A DNA stretch of 64,000 nt from Limimaricola cinnabarinus (GCF_002723615.1 NZ_KZ304951.1:207344-271343), one strand, 5' to 3'. Positions 46,827-58,414 are shown, numbered from the stretch's first letter. Notes: generated by a model from the sequence alone, not told the origin. A program made the numbers and translations.

Positions 46827-47677
46827 GCCGCCTCTTCCAGCGCGCCGGCACGTTCCAGCCCGGCGCGCACCTGCCCCTCGAGCCTGCGCGCCAGCGCCTT
46901 GCGATCGGGGTGATCGGCGACCCTGAGCGCCGGATGATAGACAAGCTCGATCCGCCCGTGCCGCCGTACCGACAGCATGCGCAGCATGTGCGGGCCGAAC
47001 TCCATGTCGCCCCACCAGCCATAGAATCGTGGCTCCATGCCGTCGGGCGCGTGGTAGGCGACGCTGACGGGCTGGATCTCCAGATCCGGCTGGTCGGGCG
47101 TGAGAAAGGCCGCGAAGAGCGTCGGCTTGAAGGGCAGCACCCGGCGCCCGTCGGTCGAGGTGCCTTCGGGAAAGAACACCAGCCTGTGGCCATGCGCCAG
47201 CCGCTCGCGCATGAGCCGCACCTGCGCTGCCGCCTCGCGCCGCTCGCGGCGGATGAAGACCGTGCCCGTGGCGCGCGCCAGCCAGCCGATGCCGGGCCAG
47301 CCCGCCACCTCGGCCTTGGAGACGAAATAGACCGAGGCGCGCGCGTTCAGCGCGAAGATGTCGAGCCACGAGGCATGATTGGCGACCATCGCGCCATGCG
47401 CCTGCATCGGCTGGCCGGTGACGCGCAGCCGCAGCCCGAGGATCGCCAGCGCCGCGCGGCAGGCCCCTTGGGTGATGCGCGAGGTCAGCGGCCGGCTCAG
47501 CCCCCAGATCCGCCGCTCCAGAGGCCGCAGCGCCAAAGACAGCGCCAGCGCGCCGAGCATGACCGCCACCAGAAGCGGCCCGCGCCGCGCCACGCGCAGC
47601 CAGCCGCGCAGGCCGGGGCCGGTCCACTCGGCCGGGGTGGCGCCGTGCCAGGTCTGCGAAGCGGAGGCGTCGCTCAT
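46802..47677 (-). CDS. olsA: 1-acyl-glycerol-3-phosphate/lyso-ornithine-lipid acyltransferase (PlsC/OlsA)
   Basis: 291 aa. N-terminal hydrophobic anchor, then the PlsC domain with the HX4D motif in NHASWLDIF and FFPEGTSTDGRR, the acyl-acceptor box. Overlaps the olsB start region by 4 nt (ATGA), so it most likely acylates lyso-ornithine lipid as OlsA. A general phosphatidate role is the alternative. The last 25 bases overlap the convergent ThiE-like gene. Confidence 0.88.
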   Translation of the reverse strand: MSDASASQTWHGATPAEWTGPGLRGWLRVARRGPLLVAVMLGALALSLALRPLERRIWGLSRPLTSRITQGACRAALAILGLRLRVTGQPMQAHGAMVANHASWLDIFALNARASVYFVSKAEVAGWPGIGWLARATGTVFIRRERREAAAQVRLMRERLAHGHRLVFFPEGTSTDGRRVLPFKPTLFAAFLTPDQPDLEIQPVSVAYHAPDGMEPRFYGWWGDMEFGPHMLRMLSVRRHGRIELVYHPALRVADHPDRKALARRLEGQVRAGLERAGALEEAAQPAMAEA

Positions 47678-48435
47678 ATGCGCGCACCAAAGCGGGCGCG
47701 CTGCGCGGCATGGGCGGTGGCAATGTCGAGGATCATGCAGACATCCGTGGTGTTGAAGGCGGCATCCGAGAACACGCCCTGCCCGACCTTTCCGCCGATC
47801 CGCAGATAGGCCTTGATCAGCGGCGGGATCACCCGCATCGCCGCCGCCCTGTCGAATTCGGCCGGGCCGGGCAGCGCGATGTCATGCGCCTGGCGGCTCG
47901 TGACGCGCAGCGCGGCGGGGGCGAGATGCTCGCGCTGCAGCAGCGCCAGCGGCGCGGCATGGGCCTTTGGGTCGGCCCCGCGAAAGGAGGCGGTGCCGAA
48001 CAGGATCTCGATGCCGCGCGCCTCGATATGCGCGGCCAGCCCCTGCCACAGCCGGAACATCGCCGTGCCGCCGCGGTAGTCGCGATGCAGGCAGGAGCGC
48101 CCCAACTCCAGCAGCTTTCGCCCCGAGGCCCTGAGCGGCGCGAGGTCGAACTCGTCCTCGGTATAGAACTGTCCCATCCGGGCCGCGCCGGCCTCGTCGA
48201 GCAGCCTGTAGAGGCCGACGACGCGCGCGCCCTCGGGACGCGCCTCGTCGATCAGCAGGAGCTGCTCGGTGACCGCGTCGAAACGGTCGCGCTCGCGCCC
48301 TTGCGCGTGATCCACAAGTTCGCCGTCGCCGCCAAGCTCGCGGATGAAGACGTCGTAGCGCAGCCGCTCGGCCTCGGCGCGATCGGCCGCGTCGCGGGCG
48401 AGCCGCACGGACAGGATGGGAGAGGCAGCGATCAT
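47674..48435 (-). CDS. olsB: Ornithine-acyl-ACP N-acyltransferase OlsB
   Basis: 253 aa GNAT-like acyltransferase (hemolysin family). Opening VRLARDAADRAEAERLRYDVF, core LLELGRSCLHRDYRGGTAMFRLW and GTASFRGADP, and C-terminal PPLIKAYLRIGGKVGQGVF. Transfers a 3-hydroxyacyl group to ornithine, first step of phosphorus-free ornithine lipids. A promoter (48501-48529) and an 11-codon upstream frame that overlaps the ATG precede it. Confidence 0.92.
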   Translation of the reverse strand: MIAASPILSVRLARDAADRAEAERLRYDVFIRELGGDGELVDHAQGRERDRFDAVTEQLLLIDEARPEGARVVGLYRLLDEAGAARMGQFYTEDEFDLAPLRASGRKLLELGRSCLHRDYRGGTAMFRLWQGLAAHIEARGIEILFGTASFRGADPKAHAAPLALLQREHLAPAALRVTSRQAHDIALPGPAEFDRAAAMRVIPPLIKAYLRIGGKVGQGVFSDAAFNTTDVCMILDIATAHAAQRARFGARI

Positions 48436-48467
48436 CGGCGTCGGATCGAGCTCGGCATCGGCGCCAT
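48432..48467 (-). other. Possible 11-aa leader peptide coupled to olsB
   Basis: ATG at 48467 opens MAPMPSSIRRR and its TGA overlaps the olsB ATG (ATGA). GGAG lies 9 nt before the leader ATG, whereas olsB itself has no clear Shine-Dalgarno. This suggests translational coupling. Expression is unproven. Confidence 0.35.
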
Positions 48468-48500
48468 TCGGATGGTCTCCGGATCGGATGTTGCTTCGGG

Positions 48501-48529
48501 GTTCTAGGCGCGGCGCGCCCGCTTGGCAA
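48501..48529 (-). promoter_or_regulatory. Predicted promoter for olsB-olsA
   Basis: On the minus strand TTGCCA (48524-48529), 17-bp spacer, TAGAAC (48501-48506). It lies 34 nt before the leader ATG and 66 nt before olsB. Confidence 0.5.
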
Positions 48530-48593
48530 CAGATCCCGCCCGGGCTGTGTCCTGAGTTGACAGGACAAGCGAACTCGCTACCGTGAGTTGCAT

Positions 48594-48779
48594 TCAATCG
48601 CTGGCGGAAACGAGGACGAGCGCCACCCGGGAGCCATCGAGCACCACCTTGCCCGCTTCGCGGAAATTGACCGTGATGCGACCGGCGATGTTCGACTGGA
48701 TCTGACCATCGCCCCAATCGGGATGGTCTGGATGACGCACGATCATGCCCGGCGTGAGAATGGAGTTCAAATCGGCCAT
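48594..48779 (-). CDS. DUF3553 small protein
   Basis: 61 aa. All-beta pattern with PGMIVRHPDHPDWGDGQIQS, the DUF3553 signature (a short SH3-like fold also found at the end of UvrD-type helicases). Function of stand-alone copies unknown. Start at 48779 chosen on GGAGG upstream. Divergent from chpT, whose start is 31 bp away. Confidence 0.85.
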   Translation of the reverse strand: MADLNSILTPGMIVRHPDHPDWGDGQIQSNIAGRITVNFREAGKVVLDGSRVALVLVSASD

Positions 48780-48809
48780 CGCGGCCTCCTGCTGTCTTGG
48801 GACCATGTC

Positions 48810-49400
48810 ATGACCGACGATCCGGATTTCGGCGCGCTGATCGCCTCACGCATCTGCCACGACCTTATCAGCCCGCTGAGCGCGATCGGCAACGGGGTCG
48901 AGCTTCTGGCGATGAGCACGCCGCCCGGCCCCGAATTGTCGCTCATTTCCGAAAGCGTCGAAAGCGCGCTGGCTCGCATCCGTTTCTTCCGCCTCGCCTT
49001 CGGCGCGGCCTCCTCGGAGCACCCTGTCGGGCGCGGCGAGATCGTCTCTCTGCTCGATGCGCTGTCGCGCGGTGGCCGGCTGCGCTTCGATTGGGAGGTC
49101 TCCGAAGAGCTCACCCGCGACCGGGTGAAGCTGGTTCTGCTGCTGGCCGCCTGTCTCGAAGCGGCGCTGCCCCATGGCGGGCGGATCGTCATCGACGGCG
49201 CCGCGGGCCGGCTGCAGCTGCGCGGTCACGGGCCGAGGCTGCGGATCGAGAAAGAGGCCTGGTCCCGGCTGCATGGCGAGACGGGGCCGGCCCTGATGCC
49301 GTCCGCCGCGCAGTTCGCCGTGGCGGCGGAAATGCTGCGCGACGCGGCCCGCCCGGTCTCGATCGAGATGGGCGAGCACGAGATCGCGATCCGGCTCTGA
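48810..49400 (+). CDS. chpT: Histidine phosphotransferase ChpT
   Basis: 196 aa. Two-helix dimerisation/phosphotransfer hairpin with the acceptor His17 in ASRICHDLISPLSAIGNGVELL, then a degenerate ATPase-like domain that does not bind ATP. ChpT carries phosphate from the hybrid kinase CckA to CtrA and CpdR. CtrA is encoded at 4702-5415; cckA is not in the window. GTC ATG ACC at 48810 is the start next to the conserved domain; its Shine-Dalgarno is weak. The upstream region is shared with DUF3553. Confidence 0.92.
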   Translation: MTDDPDFGALIASRICHDLISPLSAIGNGVELLAMSTPPGPELSLISESVESALARIRFFRLAFGAASSEHPVGRGEIVSLLDALSRGGRLRFDWEVSEELTRDRVKLVLLLAACLEAALPHGGRIVIDGAAGRLQLRGHGPRLRIEKEAWSRLHGETGPALMPSAAQFAVAAEMLRDAARPVSIEMGEHEIAIRL

Positions 49401-50666
49401 TCAGCCGCGCACCGCGCCGTCACCGACGACGAGATACTTGAAGCTGGTCAGCTGCTCGGCGCCCACGGGGCCGCGGGCGTGCATCTTGCCGGTGGCGATG
49501 CCGATCTCCGCGCCCATGCCGAATTCGCCGCCATCGGCGAACTGGGTCGAGGCGTTGTGCACGAGGATGGCGCTGTCCACGCGCTCGAAGAAGCGCTCGG
49601 CGGTGGCCTTGTCCTCGGTCAGGATGCCGTCGGTGTGGTTCGAGGAATAGGCGCGGATATGCTCGATCGCGCCATCGACGTCGCGCACGGTCCTGGCGGC
49701 GATGTCCATGTCGAGATATTCGCGGCCCCAATCCTCGTCGGTCGCGGGCGTGGTGCCCTCGACACCCTGGAATTCGGGCGCGGCGTGAACGTTGACGCCC
49801 GCCTTGACCAGAGCGGCGACGATCTCGCGGCCGAGGCCGTCCTTCAGATCCTCATGCACCAGCAGGCATTCGGCGGCACCGCAGATGCCGGTGCGGCGGG
49901 TCTTGGCGTTGAGCACGACCTCCATCGCCTTCTTGGGGTCGGCGTCCTTGTCGACATAGATATGCACGATGCCTTCGAGATGGGCGAAGACCGGCACGCG
50001 GGCCTCGCGCTGCACGAGGCCGACGAGCCCCTTGCCGCCGCGCGGCACGATCACGTCGATATGGTCGGTCGCCTTCAGCATTTCCGAGACGGCGGCGCGG
50101 TCGCGGGTCGGCACCAGCTGGATCGCGTCCTTGGGCAGGCCCGCCTTCTCGAGGCCCGCCTTCAGGCATTCGGTCAGGATGGTCGAGGAATTGAGCCCCT
50201 CCGAGCCGCCGCGCAGGATCACCGCATTGCCCGATTTCAGGCACAGCGCCCCGGCATCGGCGGTCACGTTGGGACGGCTTTCATAGATCACGCCGACCAC
50301 GCCGAGCGGCGTGCGCACGCGGCGGATGTTGAGGCCCGAGGGCATGTCCCATTCGGTCAGGGTCGCGCCGACCGGATCGTCCTGCGCCGCGATGGCGCGC
50401 AGGCCCTCGACGATGGCATTGATGCGGTCGTCATCGAGCTTGAGCCGGTCCATCATCGCCGGGCTGATGCCCTTTTCGGTGGCGAACTCCTGGTCCTTGG
50501 CGTTGGCGGCCTTGATCTCCTCGGCGCGCGCGAGAACGGTCTCGGCGGCGGCTTCGAGCGCGGCCTTCTTGGCCTCGGGCTTGGCAAAGGCCAACTCGGC
50601 GGCGGCGGCGCGGGCGCGCTCGCCGATGTCCTTCATCAGGGCGGGAATGTCGGTCTGGTCGGTCAT
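49401..50666 (-). CDS. proA: Glutamate-5-semialdehyde dehydrogenase ProA
   Basis: 421 aa, NADPH-dependent second step of proline synthesis. Catalytic Cys in [34 protein letters not shown] and the C-terminal [18 protein letters not shown] motif. Follows proB after 49 nt; the pair works as a complex. Confidence 0.97.
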   Translation of the reverse strand: MTDQTDIPALMKDIGERARAAAAELAFAKPEAKKAALEAAAETVLARAEEIKAANAKDQEFATEKGISPAMMDRLKLDDDRINAIVEGLRAIAAQDDPVGATLTEWDMPSGLNIRRVRTPLGVVGVIYESRPNVTADAGALCLKSGNAVILRGGSEGLNSSTILTECLKAGLEKAGLPKDAIQLVPTRDRAAVSEMLKATDHIDVIVPRGGKGLVGLVQREARVPVFAHLEGIVHIYVDKDADPKKAMEVVLNAKTRRTGICGAAECLLVHEDLKDGLGREIVAALVKAGVNVHAAPEFQGVEGTTPATDEDWGREYLDMDIAARTVRDVDGAIEHIRAYSSNHTDGILTEDKATAERFFERVDSAILVHNASTQFADGGEFGMGAEIGIATGKMHARGPVGAEQLTSFKYLVVGDGAVRG

Positions 50667-50715
50667 GCGGGGCTCCTTTCGGAAGCGGGTTTCGGTTGCG
50701 GGAGGCGGGCCGGGC

Positions 50716-52904
<2,189 letters not shown>

Positions 52905-52953
52905 TCAAGGGCGGGCATCCGGCGCGGGCCTGTGCCCCGCGCCGGACGATGGA

Positions 52954-53481
52954 TCAGGAGGCGCGGCGGGCCTCTTCGCGGCGCGCTTCCCAGCGCGCGC
53001 GGGTGAGCCGCACCTTCTGGCCCGGCACGTCATGGCCCAGCACCGGCGAGGGCAGCATCTGCGGCCCCACCGGCTCGAAGCCGAGCTTTTCGAGCACCCG
53101 GCCCGAGCCGGGGTTCTCGTCGTAATAGCCCGCCTCGACCAGCTCCACGCTCGGATCGGCGAAATGCGCGGTCAGGAGCGCCCGCCCGGCTTCGGTGGCA
53201 TAGCCCCGGCCCCAGCGGTCGCGCGCGAACCAGTAGCCCAGCGTCGGGTCGATCGCGATCACGCCGGCAAAGCCCGCATCGTCGAGCACGGCATAGGCCG
53301 GGATGCGGCCCGCCTCGACCTCGCCCGCGAACCATTCGGCATCGCCGGGGCCATAGGGGTAAGGCACGCGGCTGAGCCAGCGCGCGATCTCGATGTCCTG
53401 CAGCGTGGCGTGGATCACGCCCGCATCCTCCATGCGCACCGGCCGAAGATGCAGGCGTTCGGTCTTCAGTTCTGCTGTCAT
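52954..53481 (-). CDS. GNAT-family N-acetyltransferase
   Basis: 175 aa RimJ/RimL type. Opening TERLHLRPVRMEDAG, acetyl-CoA site DRWGRGYATEAGRALL, and the NPGSGRVLEKLGFEPVG end. The ATG overlaps the stop of the next GNAT gene by one base, so the two are coupled. Related to it by duplication at the fold level. Target unknown. Confidence 0.85.
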   Translation of the reverse strand: MTAELKTERLHLRPVRMEDAGVIHATLQDIEIARWLSRVPYPYGPGDAEWFAGEVEAGRIPAYAVLDDAGFAGVIAIDPTLGYWFARDRWGRGYATEAGRALLTAHFADPSVELVEAGYYDENPGSGRVLEKLGFEPVGPQMLPSPVLGHDVPGQKVRLTRARWEARREEARRAS

Positions 53482-54029
53482 CACTCGATCTTCAGGGCAT
53501 AGGTCCAGGTCGGCGCGGTGGCCCCGCGCGCGACCGAATAGGCCTCGGCATCGCCGAGATACTCGAAGCCGCAATTGGTCAGCACGCGGGCCGAGACGGC
53601 GTTGTCCTGAAACACCTCGGCAAAGATCTGCGCCGCGCCATGCGGGTTGGCCGCGATCAGCGCGCGCAGCGCCTCGGAGGCGAAGCCGGTGTTCCAGAAG
53701 GCCGGCGCGACCCAGTAATGCACCTCGGACTGGCCGCGATCCATGCGGGTCAGCGTGACGAGGCCGAGCACCTCGGCGAGCTGGTTCTCGGAGCCGTCGA
53801 TGGCCCAGACATCCTCGGTCCGGTCGGGGCGCTGCGCCCGCTCGATCAGCTGCGTCACCGTGCCCGGCGGCAGCGGATGCGGGATCGAACGGGTGCCACG
53901 CGCGACCCGCGGATCGGCGCCGTAATGCGCGATCAGCCCCTCGTCGGAGCGGCGCAAGGGCCGAAGCTTGAAACGCTCTGCCGTGATGACGGGCTGTCCT
54001 TCGCTGACCTGGATATCGTTGCTCTTCAT
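53481..54029 (-). CDS. GNAT-family N-acetyltransferase
   Basis: 182 aa. Opening TAERFKLRPLRRSDEG, acetyl-CoA site WNTGFASEALRALI, and NAVSARVLTNCGFEYLG. GGAGG lies 7 nt before the ATG at 54029. Lies between rpmA and obgE, a position such proteins often hold in this bacterial group. A ribosomal-protein target is a fair guess only. Confidence 0.85.
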   Translation of the reverse strand: MKSNDIQVSEGQPVITAERFKLRPLRRSDEGLIAHYGADPRVARGTRSIPHPLPPGTVTQLIERAQRPDRTEDVWAIDGSENQLAEVLGLVTLTRMDRGQSEVHYWVAPAFWNTGFASEALRALIAANPHGAAQIFAEVFQDNAVSARVLTNCGFEYLGDAEAYSVARGATAPTWTYALKIE

Positions 54030-54125
54030 GGGCCGCCTCCTCCGCTTCCCTGCTGCTCGGGCCCCGGTTCTGCGCCGGGGCTCTTCGGTCGCCATGCTAG
54101 GCGAAACTTGTGTCCATAATGCGAA

Positions 54126-54154
54126 CGGGGGACCGGTGTGTCACCGATCCCCCG
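54126..54154 (-). terminator. Terminator after rpmA
   Basis: Two-part stem: 54126-54132 (CGGGGGA) with 54148-54154, then an inner CGGTG/CACCG pair. It lies 31 nt past the rpmA stop on the minus strand, followed by TTCGCATT. Confidence 0.65.
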
Positions 54155-54184
54155 CGCTTTGGTCTTCAGCTGAAGGGCCGGCGG

Positions 54185-54454
54185 TTACTCCGCGGCCTCG
54201 GCAACCGGGAGCACCGAGATGAAGGTGCGGCCCTTGAGACCCTTGTGGAAGGTCACGCGGCCCTCTTCGGTCGCGAAGATGGTGTGGTCGCGGCCCATGC
54301 CGACGCCCTGGCCCGGCCACATCTTGGTGCCGCGCTGGCGCATGATGATGTTGCCCGGGATCACGGCCTCGCCGCCGAACTTCTTGACGCCGAGACGGCG
54401 TCCGGCGCTGTCGCGCCCGTTGCGGGAGGAGCCGCCTGCTTTTTTATGTGCCAT
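54185..54454 (-). CDS. rpmA: 50S ribosomal protein L27
   Basis: 89 aa, standard. [16 protein letters not shown] opening reaches towards the peptidyl-transferase centre; [15 protein letters not shown] is the core. 12 nt after rplU. Confidence 0.98.
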   Translation of the reverse strand: MAHKKAGGSSRNGRDSAGRRLGVKKFGGEAVIPGNIIMRQRGTKMWPGQGVGMGRDHTIFATEEGRVTFHKGLKGRTFISVLPVAEAAE

Positions 54455-54466
54455 GTGTCTCTCTCC

Positions 54467-55066
54467 TTAGGCCTTGAGGTCCTGGGACTGGGCGACCCAG
54501 CCCTCTTTCTCGATCTTGCCCTTGAGGCCAAGCTCTTCGTCGTAGCGGGCGATGTCCGCCTCCGACCAGCCGGCGATCTGGGCGAAGCTGGTGATGCCGG
54601 CGGCATTGAGCTTCTTCTCGAGCGCCGGGCCGACGCCCGACAGCTTCTTGAGGTCGTCGCCCGAAGCGGCAGCGGGAGCGGCTTTCGCGGCCGGGGCGGC
54701 CTCGGCCGAGCGCGGCGCGGAAGCGGCACCCAGGGCGGCCTTCACGCCCGACTTGTCGGCGCCTTCGGCCAGCAGCTCGGTGACGCGGATCAGCGTCAGC
54801 TGCTGACGGTGGCCCTTGGTGCGCTTGGACGAGTGCTTCCGGCGGCGGCGCACGAAGTTGATGACCTTCTCGCCCTTGATCTGGTCGATCACCTCGGCCT
54901 GCACGCCGGCACCTTCGACGAGGGGCGCGCCGATGGCGTCGCCGATCATCAGGATATCGTTGAACTGGACGGTGTCACCCGCCTCGGCGGCCAGCTTTTC
55001 GACCCGGAGCACATCGCCCGAGGCCACTTTGTACTGCTTGCCGCCGGTCTTGAGAACCGCAAACAT
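54467..55066 (-). CDS. rplU: 50S ribosomal protein L21 with C-terminal helix-hairpin-helix extension
   Basis: 199 aa, about twice the E. coli length. Residues 1-103 are a complete L21 ([32 protein letters not shown]). After an Ala/Pro/Lys-rich linker (about 105-135), residues 136-199 form a helix-hairpin-helix-like domain ([39 protein letters not shown]). Such extended L21 proteins are seen in Alphaproteobacteria, but the purpose of the tail is not known. Start at 55066 is the family Met. Confidence 0.95.
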   Translation of the reverse strand: MFAVLKTGGKQYKVASGDVLRVEKLAAEAGDTVQFNDILMIGDAIGAPLVEGAGVQAEVIDQIKGEKVINFVRRRRKHSSKRTKGHRQQLTLIRVTELLAEGADKSGVKAALGAASAPRSAEAAPAAKAAPAAASGDDLKKLSGVGPALEKKLNAAGITSFAQIAGWSEADIARYDEELGLKGKIEKEGWVAQSQDLKA

Positions 55067-55282
55067 CTGTCGTTCCTTCGTATACCGCGTCGCTTGGGTC
55101 CCCCTTGCGGGGCGTTGCGGGGCGGATGCCCCACCGTCGGACGGCGCGCCCCGATCGGGGCAATCGTTGAAAATCCGCGGCCGCCTTGCGGATAGCCGCT
55201 CATCCCGAGACAAGGGGTCTTGCCGGGATGCGGGCTTATCGGCGAGGCGATGGCCCAAGTCAACCCCCGCGAAAGGAGCCCC

Positions 55283-55633
55283 ATGCGCCCGCTGATCCTC
55301 GCCCTGCTCGCCGCCCTGCCCGCCACGCTGTCCGCCTGCGCGCCCGGCACGTCTCCCAATGCGCTGCCCGGGCTTCGCCCGACGCTCCTGCCCGCCCAGG
55401 CGCAGGACAATGCCCGCCGCGGCGCGGTCGAGCTTGCCGTCAAGGGGGCCTTCGAGCCGGTGATGTCCGACATCGCCGCCGGTGGCGGCCCCGCGCTCGA
55501 ACGGGCCTTCGACGCGGCGGGCGTTCCGGCCGCGGACCGCCCGGCCCGGCGGCTGCAGCTTTCGGGCGATCTCGAGCTCTACGAGGCCAATCCGGGCGCG
55601 CTGGTCACCTCGCTGCTGCTCTGGGGGCGCTGA
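55283..55633 (+). CDS. Small predicted lipoprotein
   Basis: 116 aa. Signal peptide with lipobox LSAC, Cys19 being the lipid anchor. The rest is short and helical ([20 protein letters not shown]) with no recognised domain. AAAGGAG is 7 nt before the ATG. Its stop abuts the stop of the convergent DUF2059-like gene. Confidence 0.7.
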   Translation: MRPLILALLAALPATLSACAPGTSPNALPGLRPTLLPAQAQDNARRGAVELAVKGAFEPVMSDIAAGGGPALERAFDAAGVPAADRPARRLQLSGDLELYEANPGALVTSLLLWGR

Positions 55634-56467
55634 TCAGATGCGCTGGCCCGCCATCAACCGCGCAGCACTCAGCCCCAGTTCGCGCGAGATGCCGATCAGC
55701 ATCTCGTCATAGGCCGAAAACAGGGCCCGGTTGAGCGCGCGCCCGGCCGGCTCCTCGGAAAAGGCGATATAGGCCTGCAGGTCCTCGGCCGGGGCCGGGC
55801 CGTAGGCGAGGTTGAGGAAGGCATAGAGCCACTCGGTCGTGTCGCGCCGGATCTGCGGCTCCTGGGCCCAGACATCGCCGAGCAGCGCCGCCTCGTCCAC
55901 CGCGCCGCCAAAGGCGCCGCCATCGAGCAGCCCCTGCGAGAAGGCGAAGCTGGAGTTCAGCGCCCCGGCCACATTGGCCTCGATCAGGTCATTGGCCTCG
56001 ACGAAGCCGTCGATGAGCGCGAAACGCGCGGTCTCGTCATGCATCGCCCGCGCCGCCATCCGCTCGGCATCCGCTTCGACATGCGGATCGAGCATGGCGC
56101 GCCGGGCCGACGCCTCGAGCCGCGCCAGCCGCGCGCCGGGCCCCTCCTCGAAGAATTCGAGAATCGGGCCGATCGGCTGGTCCACCAGCCCCTCGGCGAG
56201 CCCCTGCGCCAGCGCGTCGCGCATCGCATCGGCATCGTAGATCCGCGCGACCTGCGCCGCCCAGCCGGTTTCGTCGCCATCGAACAGCTCGGCGCCCAGC
56301 TCGGCACCATAGGCCACCCCCTCCTCGCGCATCACCTCGGTGACCTCATCGAGCGCCAACGCCTCGACCAGCCTGTCGAGCTGCTGCGCCGGCAGGGCCG
56401 CGGCGGGCAAGGCGGCGATCGCGGCCACGGTGGCAAGGACGGTCAGAAGGCTTGCGCGGACAGGCAT
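55634..56467 (-). CDS. Exported DUF2059-like protein
   Basis: 277 aa, signal peptide (cleavage near ALP-AQQ) and an all-helical acidic body. The C-terminal part (EDLQAYIAFSEEPAGRALNRALFSAYDEM) matches the DUF2059 pattern, where a helix beginning ELxAxxAFYxSPxGxA recurs. The N-terminal half looks like a diverged repeat. Function unknown. Confidence 0.7.
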   Translation of the reverse strand: MPVRASLLTVLATVAAIAALPAAALPAQQLDRLVEALALDEVTEVMREEGVAYGAELGAELFDGDETGWAAQVARIYDADAMRDALAQGLAEGLVDQPIGPILEFFEEGPGARLARLEASARRAMLDPHVEADAERMAARAMHDETARFALIDGFVEANDLIEANVAGALNSSFAFSQGLLDGGAFGGAVDEAALLGDVWAQEPQIRRDTTEWLYAFLNLAYGPAPAEDLQAYIAFSEEPAGRALNRALFSAYDEMLIGISRELGLSAARLMAGQRI

Positions 56468-56628
56468 GGCTTTGGTCTCCCGGTGACATCACCCGGTGAT
56501 AGGCGCATGGCCGCGCCATTCCAACAGATCCGTGCGGCTTGACGCGACGGTCGCGCGAAGTTTGCGAAATTTCCGCCATCCGGGACTTGCGCCCGCCCGC
56601 GCCACTGGCTAAACGCCCCACAGACCGC

Positions 56629-56718
56629 GGAGAGGTGCCGGAGTGGTCGAACGGGGCGGTCTCGAAAACCGTTGAGCCTTCACGGGTTCCCAGGGTTCGA
56701 ATCCCTGTCTCTCCGCCA
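56629..56718 (+). tRNA. tRNA-Ser (anticodon CGA)
   Basis: Acceptor stem GGAGAGG pairs with TCTCTCC (last pair G-U), discriminator G, CCA encoded. Anticodon loop CT-CGA-AA, T-arm CAGGG TTCGAAT CCCTG, and a long variable arm as expected for serine. Reads UCG. The integrase gene starts 67 nt further on, so the 3' half is probably the attachment site. Confidence 0.95.
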
Positions 56719-56784
56719 AATGGTCTAAAATCAATGACTTAAGACTTCGGGCAGCAAGTGCGACACCAAGTGGAGCACTAGCCC

Positions 56785-58350
56785 ATGAAGTTGTCAGCCT
56801 ACCTTTCCCCATCAAGACACGGCATCTACTATTTTCGCTGGCCTTTGCCCGTTGCTGAGGGTCAAGCCCGCAGAACCGTAAGGCTTTCGTTAAGAACTAA
56901 ATGCCCTGATAGGGCTGGCGACCTGGCCCGCTATCTTGCATCCTGTGGCCGATTGGTTCGGGACGACGAGACTTTGACAAGGCTCAGACAAAACGAGATA
57001 CGCCAGAAGGTCACAGACTACTTCAAGGCGCAATTGGACCAGTATCTGGACTGGCTAGATAAGCGTGGCCTGTCCAAGAACGCTTTGGCCGATGCCCGCG
57101 AGGAAATGCTAGACCATGATTGCTTGGTCGACCTTCAATCGGTGCATCCGCAGTATCTACCTATCGCCCGGTTCAAGCGCCGTATGGAAGTTTCCGACGC
57201 GTCATGGGACGCCAGCCTTCCCCAGATAGCGGTTGAACTGAGGAAGGGCCGCCGGGACATGCTCCGAGACGTTCTGAGCGCCGCTGAGAGTCTTGAGGGC
57301 TATTCTTTCACCGAACCCGCCCAGACCGCGCCGAAGCCACCACAGGCCCGCTCTGCGTCTCTGAGCGCAACCATCGCGGATTTCAAAGCCGAACATGGGC
57401 CGCAATGGTCGCAGGAGATGCGGAACAAGGCGGATGCCTACCTTGCCCTGCTGGTGGAGCATTTTGGACCGGATCGCCCGATGGACCAGATCAGCCGCCA
57501 AGACGCCGCTGACATGAAAAAGCTGGTGCAGGCCCTACCCGCCAACCGCAAGACCAAGCCCGAAACCCGCGACCTGAGTTTGCAGGACGCCATCGCCGTT
57601 CCCGGCCTGCCCAAGATGGGCGTGAAGACCGTGAATAGTTACATCGACATGTTCCGCCGTTTCTGGGACTGGGCGGAACGGCATGGGCGCGCGCCTCACA
57701 AGTTGTTCGTCGGCATGAAGGTAGCGAAGGCCAAGCAAGCCGCCGAGAAGCGCAAGGCGTACAGCAAGGAACAGTTTTCGAGCCTCTACGCCGAGTTGAC
57801 TGAAAATCGTTCCGGGTTGGTCAAGAAAGACGATCACAGGTGGGGAACGCTTCTCGCCATGTTTACCGGGGCACGCTTGCGGGAAGTTGCGCAACTGGTG
57901 CCGTCTGATGTACAGAAGGAGGGCGGTATCTGGTATATTGACATCAACGCGGATGGTGAGAAGAAAAGCCTGAAATCGCCTGCCGCCAAACGCCGGGTGC
58001 CCGTCCATTCGGAGTTGATCCGGCTTGGCTTTCTCGAATGGGTCGAAGGCTGCGCCAAGCAATCCCGCTTGTTCATCTCGTTCACACACAACACCAAGGA
58101 AGGCTATGGCCGCAATCTGGGTCGCTGGTTTGGCACCTTCCTTACCAAGATCGGCATGAAGGAAGACGGTCTTGTCTTCCACAGCCTGCGCCACACTGCC
58201 ATTACCCGGATGCGACAAGCCAGTATTGAGTTGTCACTTGTGCAAGAGATCGTCGGGCACGAGCGCGACACCGTCACAGACGGGTACTTTGGCGAGGGCT
58301 ACACGCTGGCCCAGAAGAAAGACGCCATAGAGAAAATCACCGCGCGTTAG
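56785..58350 (+). CDS. Tyrosine-recombinase integrase
   Basis: 521 aa. N-terminal DUF6538-like region (AYLSPSRHGIYYFRWPLP), SAM-like core-binding domain (about 190-300) and catalytic domain from about 325. Catalytic residues are all visible: Arg364 (TGARLREV), Lys402 region, His466 and Arg469 (HSLRHT), His492 (GHERD) and Tyr501. It inserts the element at the tRNA-Ser gene. GTGGAG lies 9 nt upstream of the ATG. A terminator-like hairpin follows. Confidence 0.94.
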   Translation: MKLSAYLSPSRHGIYYFRWPLPVAEGQARRTVRLSLRTKCPDRAGDLARYLASCGRLVRDDETLTRLRQNEIRQKVTDYFKAQLDQYLDWLDKRGLSKNALADAREEMLDHDCLVDLQSVHPQYLPIARFKRRMEVSDASWDASLPQIAVELRKGRRDMLRDVLSAAESLEGYSFTEPAQTAPKPPQARSASLSATIADFKAEHGPQWSQEMRNKADAYLALLVEHFGPDRPMDQISRQDAADMKKLVQALPANRKTKPETRDLSLQDAIAVPGLPKMGVKTVNSYIDMFRRFWDWAERHGRAPHKLFVGMKVAKAKQAAEKRKAYSKEQFSSLYAELTENRSGLVKKDDHRWGTLLAMFTGARLREVAQLVPSDVQKEGGIWYIDINADGEKKSLKSPAAKRRVPVHSELIRLGFLEWVEGCAKQSRLFISFTHNTKEGYGRNLGRWFGTFLTKIGMKEDGLVFHSLRHTAITRMRQASIELSLVQEIVGHERDTVTDGYFGEGYTLAQKKDAIEKITAR

Positions 58351-58393
58351 GCTTACAGCACCAATCGTCTGCCGAAGGCCAGAATGACGGAGT

Positions 58394-58414
58394 GGGGCCA
58401 TCCCGCATGGCCCC
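58394..58414. terminator. Terminator hairpin after the integrase
   Basis: GGGGCCAT and ATGGCCCC arms around CCCGC, between the convergent integrase and the 58460 gene; followed by TTCC only. Confidence 0.55.

Noticed and set aside
55067-55282. An RNA gene or ribosomal leader between rplU and the lipoprotein gene
   Set aside because: Several GC hairpins exist but no tRNA fold or known leader could be drawn.
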